Assembly (NCBI GenBank): GCA_033065855.1
Contig: JAVXUO010001116.1
Location: forward strand, 496,001 to 560,000
Direction: 5' to 3'
Source: Escallonia rubra
Lineage: Eukaryota > Streptophyta > Magnoliopsida > Escalloniales > Escalloniaceae
DNA: 64,000 nucleotides
Of the stretch, positions 1 through 11,500 are shown in pieces. A program made the translations under genes and the position numbers. Within the stretch, counting starts at the first letter, position 1, and every line of letters starts with the position of its first letter. The notes beneath the pieces were generated by a model. That model did not search any database. It saw nothing but the letters and a program-made list of their open reading frames with translations, and was not told where the DNA came from.

Positions 1-85
1 ATACATCCCAAGGCAGATTACCAATTCTATCTACCATTGTCGAGTAATCCATAACAAATTCACCTCAATCATGTTAGCCTATAAG

Positions 86-658
86 AACGGCCGGGTTTAC
101 TTATGTCCAACCCGGAAGTGTGCTCAAGGAAAAGTTAAGCCCGTTAGGTATAAGAAATAAACCCACAAACTTATTTTTGGCCGATATGAGGTATAAATCT
201 TAACAGTCGAATTGCCCATCGTCTCTCTCTCTCTCCAATGAAACTTAATTGCCTGGACATTTCAAATGTAATCGCAGTTAACAAGAATAACATAACTCAA
301 TAGAAAATTAAATTTTAGATTTAAATACAGCAGTCGTACGATGCAATAGAAGCATGAAAATACATCTATGTATAGCTTTGGCTTTCAGGAGATGAGAAAC
401 CTTTGGACAGATGAAACTAGTGCGCTTGGAAATTTGGAAGAATAGTAAGGTGAGTTTGGTGTGTCGGAGTAAAACTTACCTTGTAACTTCGCCACTTAAT
501 ACTTTATAGTGCAACATTCTCGCTGTCTTCCCAGGCAAGAGACCGACTCACATTAAATATTTGGTTCATATTTTATGTGTGACAGTTTTTATATTTTATC
601 ATTTTCTTGTTGTGCTAATTGTATTTTCTATTGAATTTATCTTTGAATACAGTAGCAG

Positions 659-731
<73 letters not shown>

Positions 732-735
732 AGCT
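86..735 (+). repeat. Left copy of ~640 bp direct repeat flanking MULE-1
   Basis: This segment recurs in the same orientation at about 6297-6927, with only scattered differences by eye. Both copies start at the string ACGGCCGGGTT and end in a (TA)n tract. The MULE (740-6299) lies exactly between the copies. The right copy begins where the right MULE end stops, and the left copy ends where the left MULE end starts. No coding potential is seen. Confidence 0.85.
661..729. repeat. (TA)n microsatellite
   Basis: Uninterrupted TA dinucleotide tract directly next to the left end of MULE-1. An equivalent tract ends the right direct-repeat copy. Confidence 0.97.
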
Positions 736-739
736 GATC

Positions 740-1165
740 CGTTGATAACGCTAGCAAAATAGGCCCAGATCGCGCCTTTTTCGAAAACTGTCAGTCGTCC
801 GCCATACAGTGTCGCGGACGGACTTTGTTTACCTTTTTGCCCATCCGCCCATGTCCGCTACACTATATAGCGGACAACATTAAAGTCCTGATGGGAGACA
901 GCAAAAAGACGTCCGCGACACTGTATAGCGGACGTCCCCCCAGGCTGACACTTTACCTTTTTGCCCCTCCACACCGTCCGCTATACTGTATCCCGGACGA
1001 TATTGAAGTCCTGACACGGACAGCAAAAAAGGAATCCGCTATACAGTGTAGCGGACGTCCCCTAGGCTGACACCTGTCAGGTCCTGTCAGGACTTTATTT
1101 CAGGGACTTTATTTCTGCACGTGTCAGAGTGTTGGGAATAATTTCCGCTATACAGTATCGCGGAC
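740..1165 (+). repeat. MULE-1 left TIR with palindrome array
   Basis: Left inverted arm. It holds six copies of a ~23 bp palindrome of form GTCCGC-N11-GCGGAC at about 797, 853, 911, 976, 1034 and 1143, mostly 56-65 bp apart. The centre is variable (TATACAGTATC and similar) while the outer six bases on each side are conserved. The right arm carries a matching set. Such subterminal repeats are typical transposase-binding candidates; binding itself is inference. Confidence 0.85.
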
Positions 1166-1782
1166 ATTATTTCCCGTATACCCCAAAGTTCCCTAATTCT
1201 CAGCTCTTTCGGCTAAATTTTCTTCTCCTTCGGATTCACTTGCTTCCATTTTCAGCTCCCCTCAAGCTTTGAGTAAAACTTGCTTCAATCTTCAGTCAAG
1301 CAAGGTAAGTTTCTGATCTCAAATATTTTTCTGGGTGGATTGACTAATAAAGTATATATATTTTTTTTGGACAAAAAAGTATAGATTTAGGATGATGTTC
1401 TAGAAATTTGTCACTCTATTCATCAACTTGTGATGTTCTAGAAATTAATTTGTTAACTTTAAAGAATTTTATTGTACTTAATATTGATTTTTTTAGGGGC
1501 ATTAACTTCGGCACATCTATCCTATTTAAATTCGAATTTTTTGAGATACGTTTGTTGTATTTTGGCATGATGAATTTGTCTATTTATCTTAGTAATTTTA
1601 ATTTGTTATGTTCAATAAATCTATAATTAGCAAAATGGGTGACTTTTGAGATTATGTATATGGTATATTTGTCATCCTAAATTGGTCTATTCGTCAAGAT
1701 AATTTTTAGGTAATATTTTCAGTTGAAAATGTCATTTGATTATTAAGCGTAGTCTATATTTCTACATAGGTCTTGTTTCATT
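1166..1782 (+). promoter_or_regulatory. Leader and 5'UTR intron of MULE-1 transposase
   Basis: AT-rich leader upstream of the FAR1 transposase start. A consensus splice donor (AAG/GTAAGT at about 1304/1305) and an acceptor (ACATAG at 1769) define a probable 465 bp 5'UTR intron ending 13 bases before the ATG at 1783. The short open frame inside this stretch (1408-1626) is AT-rich low complexity and is not considered coding. Confidence 0.6.
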
Positions 1783-3720
1783 ATGTCTGATTTCGTGTCG
1801 AGCTCCAACACCCCCGTAGATGCTAGTGATCCGTATCTAGGACGAACCTTTCAAACATTGGAAGAAGCTGGAAAATGTTTCCGAGCGTATTCATTGAGGG
1901 TTGGATTTGGCATTAGAATAAAGACTACAAGAACGAGCAGCGTAACGAAAAAGATATGCTCTCGCTTATACGAGTGCCATAGGGGCAGAAACCCAGTGCA
2001 AAATGAGACGGTCCTAGGCAACGATGACAGTGATGACGAAATAGGATATTCGTGCAGAAGATGGGACTGCTTTGCGCGAATGAATTGCCAGGTCAAGATG
2101 TTCGTAAGCTATAAAGCCAAGCAAGATCATTGGCTTATTACCAGCCTGGAACTGGCACACAATCACCCGTTAGTAACCCCTTATAAGGTGAGTCAGATGC
2201 ATCAACATAAGAAGATGGGTAAGGTCGCGAGGAGCCTCATTCACACAATGAGCGATGCACGGCTAGGACCTACCGACATGATTAATGTTCTTGCTGAACA
2301 GGCCGGGGGAATTCAAAATTTAAACTTTAACACGACAGACGTTCGTAACGCGGTCCGAACCCATAGACGAGCCGCGTATGACCTCAATGATGCCCAAGCC
2401 ACAATTAGCCTATTGAAGCGGATACAGATGGAGGACCCGCAATTTACCTTCGATTATAAACTTGACGACGAGCATCACGTTAGCACAATTTTTTGGGTCG
2501 ACGGTCGTTCGAGCTTGCTTATAAGCATTTTGGGGATGTCGTGACTTTCGACACCACATACCGTACCAACAAGTACTCGATGCCCGTTTGCCCCTTTCAC
2601 GGGGGTCAATCATCATTATCACTCCATCCTGTTCGGGTTCGCCTTGTTAAGGGACGAGAGCGAGAGTTCTTTTGAATGGTTGTTTAGGGCGTGGCTGGAA
2701 GCCATGAACTTCAAAGCACCCAACGTTATCATCACCGATCAAGATTTGGCAATGAAGAAGGCTATTGCCATCGTCTTCCCAGATACTCAACACAACTTGT
2801 GCACTTGGCACGTAAGCAACAAATACCCCGAACGTTTGCATCACGTGTACGCAAAGTTTCCAGACTTTAAACAGGATTTTGACACGTGCGTTAGCAAGTC
2901 GTTAACGATTGAGGAATTTGAGGAGAGGTGGGAAAAGCTTGTTGAGGATTACTCATTGCAAGACAACGGGTGGCTCCAGCACTTGTACGAGCTCAAAGAG
3001 CAATGGATTGGCGTTTACACGAGGAGGCATTTTTCTGCGGGCATGAAAACGACGGGCAGGAGTGAATCTATGAATGCCACGTTCGATAGTTACGTGGGTA
3101 CCGCTACCAATTTGAAGAGTTTCGTCACATCCGCACAGAAAGCGGTTGCGTCGTTGTTCGTGAAAGAAAGGGCTGCAGACTTTGCAACCACGTACAAACA
3201 GAGGAGAAGGTTGCTTGAGACCCCGCTGGAGCTGAACGGTGCCAAAGTCTATACGAAGGAGATCTTCTTGCTATACCAATTAGAGCTGCAGAAATCAGGA
3301 CGATACTGTATAAACAAGGTGGCAGAAAAGTCTACGCGTGAGTACAAGGTTTATTCACTCGTGAATGACCTCGTTCCTGAGAAGCTGCGCAGAATGTATA
3401 CGGTGAGCCACGACACATTGACGGACTCGGTGATATGTGTTTGCAAGAAGTTTGAGTTCTATGGCATCCTGTGTAGACATATTCTGCGATTTTTCACCCA
3501 GAAGAATATAAGGACAATCCCCGATAAATACGTCTTACCACGGTGGACGAAAGGTGCTAACAGGTTGCACGGTACCATTGCCTTTCCGGAGCACCCGTAT
3601 ACTGACTTTGAAGAATCGGAGACGTTGCGTTATAATCATCTGGTGACGATGTTCACCCGTTTGTCCGTAAAGGCTGCTGCTACAATGGTCGGTTATAAAC
3701 ATCTCCTTGAGGTAGCTTAG
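1783..3720 (+). pseudogene. FAR1/MURA-type MULE transposase, frameshifted
   Basis: DNA transposase that would bind the element ends and cut and rejoin DNA in the nucleus. Reading from ATG 1783, the first ~140 residues are a FAR1 (WRKY-GCM1-like) zinc-binding domain, with YSLRVGFGIRIKTT near the start, conserved Cys around ECHRG and MNCQVK, and the terminal AHNHPL. The MULE catalytic domain follows, with the Asp motifs TFDTTYRTNKY (about 2545) and IITDQDLAMKKAI (about 2730). A SWIM zinc finger, C-V-C with later C-R-H, lies near 3437-3482. The frame changes near 2515 and again near 2605, so the catalytic domain is split across frames. The stop at 3718-3720 is followed by 18 more in-frame codons and could be a CAG-to-TAG change. 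The C-terminal zinc knuckle present in the sister element is missing. A 5'UTR intron precedes the start. Confidence 0.9.
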
Positions 3721-3760
3721 CAGCAAGAGCCCATCGTCGACCAGTTGGAAGCAGCTTCAG

Positions 3761-5279
3761 TCACCAAAGTTCACTAGGCGCATACCTCTCCCCGCGTTTA
3801 AAGTTCACTGGGGCTACTCTCCTCCACGTGATGCGGGAGTACCACTCATCGTACTCCGCGATGCTGATAACGGGGTCCGGCTCCGAGACGATGGCCGCCA
3901 GTGTGTCCTGCCAAGAAGTCCAAAGCTCTAGTTTGACCGTGCACAATTCTTGCGCATTGGCCTTGCCAAACCGCCCGACAACCGGTGGGTCCCTGTTAAC
4001 CCTCATATCTGGGGCACCGACTGGCAAACCCTGCTCCAACTCAAAATGGCGCATTACTCGGTCTGGCAGCTGCCACTCTGCGACCTCGAAGTGGATGAGG
4101 GGTGTGCGCTGCAACCCGGAGAGCGTGAAAATGAACGACTCTTCTACCCGTCGCGCCAAACGTATGTACGGTGCCCAACGCAATTGGCCCGGAGATAGAC
4201 GGTCGAACTCTCCTCGATAGTACGTGATGTTGTGATGGGGATCGACTCTCCTGCTGTAGTGGCTATTCTTCCGGCTGTACTTCCAAGCACGCAACCGAGG
4301 CCACACTCTATCGGTTCCATCCCTACGCGTTGGTGCACCGGGAGCAAGGTGTTCATAAGACCACACCTGAGAACATGGGCAAATTATATTTATATCATCG
4401 ATTCAAAAAAAGCAAAAACAAAAAAAAAAACAATAACGAAGACATGATTTATATGATATACCTGCAATAGCCAGACATGCACATATGGCTTTGGAGTCGG
4501 GTCTCGTTGCCTTGTGCAATGCTCGGTACAGATACGGAAGAACCGCTGCACCCCATGCATAATCTCCAACCTCCGCCAGGTTACCCAACAACGATAAATA
4601 TCTCACGCTGACCGTGTTCTTCGACGTCGTTGGGAATAATATTGCCCCCACCACCCACCAGAGGAAGGCTCGTGTGTACAGCACAAGGTCACAGCCCGTA
4701 TAGTTTTCCGGCAAAACCCCGTAGGTATCTACCAACCATTTCAACTTGATACCACCACTGCTAAATTGATCCTGGGGTATCGAAGTTAAGAAGTCCCTAG
4801 CGGTTCTCTTATTCGTTGCTTCTGACGGAGGAACAATTACCGGCCGCCCCGTCACCGGCAACCCTAAGATGAACCCTACATCTTCTAGGGTAATTGTCAT
4901 CTCTCCGAACGGGAAGTGAAACGTATTCGTTTCACTTCTCCACCTCTCAACAAGGGCACCTATCAAGGCCCGGTCAAGCTGTTGAAATATCTGCCCATAC
5001 GTGAAAATCCCAAACCCAATTCCACGCAGTATCCTCTTCTAGGCGGTGTTCAGTTTCCACAATGTGAACTCGCGAGATACTTCTACGGTGTTGAGAAGTT
5101 CTCTTTCCTACGAATTAATCAATACAATTTAAGCAAAACAAACGGTATATACAACGTTCGTAAGAATAAGAAAGTCGATAAATAATGTATCTTACTCCAC
5201 CATCCCATATAAGCGTACTGATATGGTTGGCTTGGTCGTATAACACAGATGGGTCTTCTGGTCCAGGGTTAAATTCCAT
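3761..5279 (-). pseudogene. Plant mobile domain (PMD) protein gene of MULE-1
   Basis: PMD family, the domain shared with the Arabidopsis MAIN/MAIL proteins and often annotated as 'phosphatase 7 long form homolog'. Three exons can be inferred: 5279-5196 (starts MEFNPGPEDPSVLYDQ, donor GTAAG), 5107 to about 4463 (ALVERWRSETNTFHFPFGEM, then ITLEDVGFILGLPVTG and LYRALHKATR), and 4366-3761 (starts VWSYEHLAP after a CAG acceptor, with PLIHFEVAEWQLPDRVMRHF). An in-frame TAG at 5039-5041 and an apparent one-base frame slip just before the second donor near 4462 disable it. The third exon stops against the transposase 3' end, and no Ulp1 domain follows, unlike the copy at 17027-19821. It lies convergent to the transposase. 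Its cellular role is unknown; MAIN-type relatives act in nuclear silencing and genome stability. Confidence 0.85.
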
Positions 5280-5884
5280 TTTTTGCAACTGAAATTATGA
5301 AAAAACCTTCTCAGTTTGGATTTTGATAATCGCTCGCAAAAATACGACGCTAGCACATGCATAATACATATAACGCAAGCACATGCATGATGCATACAAT
5401 GTTAGCATATGTACTCATATGTATAATAGATATATATACATATACGGAATCGAATTTTACAAACGCTAGCACATGAACAAAAACATAGATATATAAAATG
5501 CAATATTCATCACAACTATCGATTACAAACAAAAGCTAGCACATGCATATTACATATAGCGCAAGCACATGCAAGAAATGCATACAATGTTAGCATATAT
5601 ACTCATATGTATAATAGATATATATACACATACGGAATCGGATTTTACAAACGCTTGCACATGAACAAAAACATACATATATAAAACGCAATATTCATCA
5701 CAACTATCGATTACAAACAAAAAAAAGTATAGATTTTGTGAACTTACGTGATCGATTTAGGGTATTAAAGGTGTTCTTAAGACGGAATTGCGCCGATCTG
5801 CTTGCCAACGCCGCTGAAAAATTTTGTGAGTAGAAAGAGTGGAGAAGAGTGTCGTAGTTACTGTTTTTTGAACGTATATTTAAC
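5280..5884. repeat. PMD leader region with a 186 bp tandem duplication
   Basis: Upstream of the MULE-1 PMD start. Two near-identical units begin at 5349 and 5535 with GCTAGCACATGC, each carrying ACATATATACATAT-like AT tracts and ending near GATTACAAAC. The unit is about 186 bp and the second copy ends near 5720. It lies where the PMD promoter or 5'UTR should be. No open frame of note. Confidence 0.8.
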
Positions 5885-6299
5885 GTCCGCTATACAGTAT
5901 CGCGGATGGCTATTACGTCCGCGATACAGTATCGTGGATGGCTATAACGTCCGCTACACTGTGTAGCAGACACTGTTGACGTGACAGATAAGGACAAGAT
6001 AACCGTCATTGCCGAAAAGAACTGAAGGGACAGGCCCTGACAGGTGTCAGCCTAGGGGACGTCCGCTACACTGTATCGCGGACGTCTTTTTGCTGTCTCC
6101 CATCAGGACTTTAATGTCCTCCGCCATACAGTGTAGCGGACAGGCGCGGAGGGGCCAAAAGGTAAAAAAGTCCGTCTGCGATATTGTATGGCGAACGACT
6201 GACAGTTTTCGAAAAAGGCACGATCTGGACCGTCCATCTTTCGGGATGGACGGTCAGATCGCGCTTGCAACTTCTCCTATTTTACTAGCGCTCTCAACG
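5885..6299 (-). repeat. MULE-1 right TIR with palindrome array
   Basis: Right inverted arm, holding six copies of the GTCCGC-N11-GCGGAC type palindrome at about 5885, 5917, 5949, 6061, 6119 and 6174, the first three only 32 bp apart. Compared with the left arm it has an additional hairpin segment near its outer end (6222-6260). Confidence 0.85.
6222..6260. repeat. Perfect-arm hairpin in right MULE-1 TIR
   Basis: Inverted repeat with arms GACCGTCCAT and ATGGACGGTC separated by a short loop, flanked by GATCTG and CAGATC, which extend the pairing. It is absent from the left arm. A diverged relative followed by GGCAACTT lies at about 46190-46235. Confidence 0.8.
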
Positions 6300-6864
6300 G
6301 CCGGGTTAACTTATGTCCAACCCAGAAGTGTGCTCAAGGAAAAGTTAAGCCCGCTCGGTATAAGAAATAAACCCACAAACTTATTTTTGGCCGATATGAG
6401 GTATAAATCTTAACAGTCGAATTGCCCGCGTCTCTCTCTCTCTAATGAAACTTAATTGCCTGGACAGTTCAAATGTAATCGCAATTAACAAGAATAACAT
6501 AACTCAATAGAAAATTAAATTTTAGATTTAAATACAACAGTCGTACGATGCAATAGAAGCATGAAAATACATCTATGTATAGCTTTGGCTTTCAGGAGAT
6601 GAGAAACCCTTGGACAGATGAAACTAGTGCGCTTGGAAATTTGGAAGAATAGTAAGGTGAGCTTGGTGTGTCGGAGTAAAACTTACCTTGTAACTTCGCC
6701 ACTTAATACTTTATAGTGCAACATTCTCGCTGTCTTCCCAGGCAAGAGACCGAATCACATTAAATATTTGGTTCATATTTTATGTGTGACAGTTTTTATA
6801 TTTTATCATTTTCTTGTTGTGCTAATTGTATTTTCTATTGAATTTATCTTTAAATACAGTAGCA

Positions 6865-6927
<63 letters not shown>
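6297..6927 (+). repeat. Right copy of ~640 bp direct repeat flanking MULE-1
   Basis: Same orientation and nearly the same sequence as 86-735, from ACGGCCGGGTT through to the (TA)n tract at about 6869-6926. Sequence beyond the TA tract differs between the copies. Confidence 0.85.
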
Positions 6928-8580
6928 TTTTGGCTGAATTCCTAGCACCAATTTAAATTATTTGAGCATTGATCAAGCTATGACAGACTCCCAGTGTCCA
7001 ACTAGAGCCACTCATTTTCATTATAACTCAAAACTTAGATCAACTCCTACACATATGTTGTCATTTAGTACATCACAAATCGAAACAGTGTTATGGTTTT
7101 AGAAGGGATGCAATGACACGCAGAAATTGAAAAATAGTGCATGCCACTCATCCGGGGATGAGGCAATGCCTAATCTGATACAAGAAGCTTTTGTCCGTTC
7201 TAATTACTACCGGACTGGCAGCATGGCTCATCTCTAACTATTGGGAATCTCTAGTCTTTGCTGCTGAGAAATCTGCTTAATTTGTTGTCAAACACATATT
7301 ACCAAGGCATTGTTAACAACCATGCAGAAATTTAATAAATCATAGCTCAGGATGCAACTTTCACAACCTTGATGGGAACTAATGTTTAATTTGCCACTTA
7401 TTTGAGTTTTCCTGCAGGTGACAGGTGAATTGGCTACATTCCTCGTAAGACAGGCGAATCTGAGAGTAATAGTAAGACATTGTTAAAGCACACATATTAA
7501 GATTTTCAGAAAGTTAGAGAACACCCAAATCCTACAAGTATTGAATGGGATATGCTTGTTTAAATATCAACACAAAATCTGCCCAGTTTAATCAGCTTCG
7601 ACCAGTTTCATATTTATGCAATTTCGGGCCGCATAAACTTCGAATCAGAGAGTGATCAAAGAAAAAAATGTTAAAGCTAACATCTTCAGCTTTCCAGAAA
7701 GTTATGGAACACTCAAATCCAACAAGTATTGAATGATATATGCATGTTTAAATATCAACCTAGAATCTTCCCAGATTTCTCTAATCCAATTCTAACACTC
7801 CATAAGCACATAACACACCATATATACATACCAACCATGATTAAAACCATGCTCAAAGCTGCTCATATGTAAAACCCACCTTTGACAAGATTAGGGTGTA
7901 GAACTCATCAAAAAATTCATCTTTTGTCAAGACAAGAAGAGAACAAACTGATCTGAAATATGTAACATCAAATTCTCCTTTTCTCTTCCTTCTTCAAGCT
8001 CTCAAGCCTCTTCTATAGTTTTCTCTAAAACTAGGCAGCTCCCTTCTCTTCTTCTTTTTACTTTAAAAAATAGAAGACATGAGTCACCAAACTTTGAAGA
8101 AATCTACTGAGTTTTCTCCCTAGAGAAACAAGTGTTTCAAGGGTATTAGACCCCTTCCAAGTCTTACCAATAAGAACATGACAACCCAAATCAATTTCTA
8201 GACTTAATAAGCTTAATTGGTACTAGTTAACCTAGATTAATAACTAAGTAATCACAATTAGCTTAATCAAGATTAGGGCAAACTAATCAAGCTTAGTCAC
8301 TAACTAATGACGATTAACCTTGACTAATCCAGATTAGCATAGTCGCGATAAGGCTCAACTAATCATGCTTAAGACCAACTAATCAGGATTAAGAATAAGC
8401 CAACCCACTAACTTGAGGTGCTTCTATGTCAACATAAGCATACAACTTGTTCTACATAAATAGGTCAGGAATACCACTCATATAATGCATAAGATCTTTC
8501 AACAAGAAGGATATTCACGCTACATGCATAATAACAAGCATCAACTGAGATTTATAGCTAGGTTAAACGAAGGTCCTCAC
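6928..8580. other. AT-rich intergenic DNA, no gene seen
   Basis: No open frame with recognisable similarity on either strand. The stretch 8200-8410 is an irregular run of short TAATCAAGATTAG-like words. Two blocks near 7480-7580 and 7680-7770 resemble each other (TTTCAGAAAGTTA, then AACACYCAAATCC, then AAGTATTGAATG), suggesting an old local duplication. Confidence 0.5.
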
Positions 8581-11500
8581 ACTTCCTATTTCTTCTATGT
8601 TCGCAAAAGTATTGTTTGATTCCGGTGCTACTAATTCCTTTGCGTCACGTGCTTTTGTTAAACGTCTAGGCAAGCGTTTAGAGCTCCTAGACGTGCCACT
8701 ATGTATTGCTACCCCAATGGGGACTCAGTTGTTGTGGACCAAGTGGCCAAGAACTGCCCATTAAAAATTAAGGGTAAAAGCGAACCTAATTTGTTTGGAC
8801 ATGTTTGAGTTTGGTGTTATATTGGGAATGGATTGGTTGGTGGCATTTCTTGCCTCTGTAGATTGCTTCCATAAGAGAGTGACTTTTAACATCCCAAGTC
8901 AAGCCTAATTGTTTTTCCAGGGATCTAGTATCATACCCCCTTCACCTATGGTTTCTGTCTTACAGGCAAGCCGACTCCTTAGAAAAGGTTGTCGTGGGTA
9001 CTTGGCTTATGTAACAGACACCCAACAGAAGGAGTTGAAGTTAGAGGATATTTTGGTGGTAAGGGAGTCTCCTAAGGTATTTCCAGAAGATTTTTTGGGG
9101 ATGCCACCCAATAGGGAAGTCGAATTTAATATTGATTTAATTGCTGGAACTGTCCCCATCTCTAAAGCACCATATCATATGGCACCTGTGGAGTTGAGAG
9201 AGTTAAAGACGCAACTGCAGGATCTTCTAGACAAAGGATTTATTCGCCCTAGTGCGTCACCCTATGGTGCACTGGTATTATTTGTAAAGAAGAAGGATGG
9301 GACGATGAGGTTATGCATCGACTATCGAGAGTTAAACAAGGTGACATAAGAAATTGTTACCCTTTGCCCCGTACAGACGATCTGTTTGATTAGTTTCAGG
9401 GGGCAAAGTGGTTTTCAAAGATTGACCTTCGTTCGGGGTATCACCAGCTAAAGATCAAGGTTGAAGATGTGCCCAAGACGACCCTTTGCACATGGGCACT
9501 ACAAATTTTTGGTTATGCCTTTTGGGTTGACTAATGCTCAAGCAGCGTTTATGGATTTAATGAATCGAGTATTCAAACCTTTCTTGGATTAATTTGTAGT
9601 GGTGTTCACTGATGATATACATAGACTCTAAGATGAGGGAAGACCACAAACAACACTTACGAACGGTATTAAAGATTCAAAGAGAAAAGAAATCGTATGC
9701 CAAACTTAAGAAGTGTGAGTTTTGGTTGGATAGGGTTGCATTCTTGGGGCATGTGGTGTTAGAAGAAGGGATACCATTCGACCAAAAAAGATAGAGACCG
9801 TCGTCGATTGGGACAGACCTACTACGGTGATGGAGGTTCGAAGCTTTTTAGGTTTGGTTGGATATTACAGAAGATTTGTGGAAGGGTTCTTACGGATAGT
9901 AACACCTTTAAATTTCCTAACCCAAAGGGGAGTCAAGTTTGAGTGGAACAAAGATTGTGAGAATAGCTTTCAAGAGTTGAAGAAGAGGTTGGTCACAGCC
10001 ACTATACTTACACTTCCAAGCGGGTCCGGTAGTTTCATGATTTATAGCGACGCCTTCCATAAGGGTCTGGGGTGCGTACTCATGTAGAATGGGAAGGTGA
10101 TTGCATACGCCTCTAGACAATTAAAACCATATGAGAAGAATTACCCAACCCATGACCTGGGGCTGGCGGCAATGATTTTTGCCTTAAAGATCTTGAGACA
10201 CTACCTATATGGAGAACCCTGTGAGATTTTCACTGACCATAAAAAGCATGAAGTACATATTTACCCAGAAGGAGTTAAATCTGAGACCGAGGCAATGGTT
10301 AGAACTACTGAAAGACTACGACCTTAATATCCAGTACCACCCAGGGAAGGCGAATGTGGTTGTCGATGCACTTAGCAAGAAGTCGTCTTCGTCAATGGCT
10401 ACCCTCATCACAAGACATAGACATTTATTAGAAGATATGAAGAAACTGGACTTGGATGTCAGAGTTAGAGGCTCGAACAAGAATAGTTCACTTAGAAACC
10501 TTGTGGTGCGACCCACTTTGATCGATAGAATTAAAACAGCTCAGGAGACCGATGAACACCTACTTAAGATAATGGGAGGAGTAAAGAGTGGAGATAAACC
10601 TGAGTACACGTTGCAAGATGGGATACTTTGTGTCCCTGATAACCCTAGCTTAAAAAGGGAGACCTTAGAGGAAGCTCACAGGTCAGATTACTCGATCCAT
10701 CCTGGGAGCACGAAAATGTATAAGGATCTTCATGAGACTTTTTGTTGGGGTAACATGAAGAGAGAGATTGTAGAGTTCGTGTCCAGATGCCTAGTATGCC
10801 AGCAGGTGAAAACAGAACATCAGAGACCCGTCGGCTCATTACAGCCTTTACCGATATCAGAATGGAAGTGGGTACACATAACTATGGATTTCGTTTCCAG
10901 ACTACCTAAAATCCGTTCTGGACATGATGCCATTTGGGTAGTAGTGGACCGACTGACAAAGTGTGCGCACTTCTTGCCTGTTCGGATGACCTATTCGATG
11001 TCTCAATTGTTTCGGATAGGGACCCTCATTTTGTGTCCAAATTCTGGGGAAGTTTGCAACATGCATTCGGTACTCGACTACAGTTTAGCACAGCTTTCCA
11101 CTCTCAAACGCACAGTCAGTCGGAAAGGAGTATCCAGTTACTGGAAGATCTATTGTGGGCTTGCGTGCTGGATTTCAAAGGTAGTTGGGATGATGATCTC
11201 CCACTAATAGATTTTTCTTCCAACAACAGTTATCAGAGTAGCATTGTGATGGCTCATTTCGAAGCCTTATATTTGGCAGGAAATGTAGATCACCACTATG
11301 TTGGGACGAGGTAGGGGAAAGGAAATTGTTGGGACCAGAGTTAGTGCAACTAACATCGGAGAAGGTCAGAGTAATTAAAGAGAAATTATGGGGTGCTCAA
11401 AGCAGATAGAAGAGTTATGCAAACATGCGCAGACGGGGGTTGGAATTCTAAGTAGGCGACCTGATATTTTAAGGGTATCACCGATGAAAGGAGTACTACG

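Larger units (their letters stand above)
740..6299 (+). mobile_element. MULE-1: FAR1-type Mutator-like transposon with a PMD gene
   Basis: Long terminal inverted repeats bound the element. The left end CGTTGATAACGCTAGCAAAA pairs with the right end read on the other strand (CGTTGAGAGCGCTAGTAAAA). Inverted similarity continues inward for about 420 bp on each side, including shared stretches such as CCTAGGCTGACACCTGTCAG. Inside are a FAR1-class MULE transposase on the plus strand and a PMD protein gene on the minus strand, tail to tail. No short target duplication of 9-11 bp was found. Instead ~640 bp direct copies of flanking DNA sit on both sides. Both genes are damaged and both look shortened at their meeting point, so this copy is probably a non-autonomous, internally deleted derivative. 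Confidence 0.88.

Noticed and set aside
825-1070. 81-codon frame in the MULE-1 left arm
   Set aside because: It is a translation of the palindrome array in the inverted arm, with no independent coding evidence.
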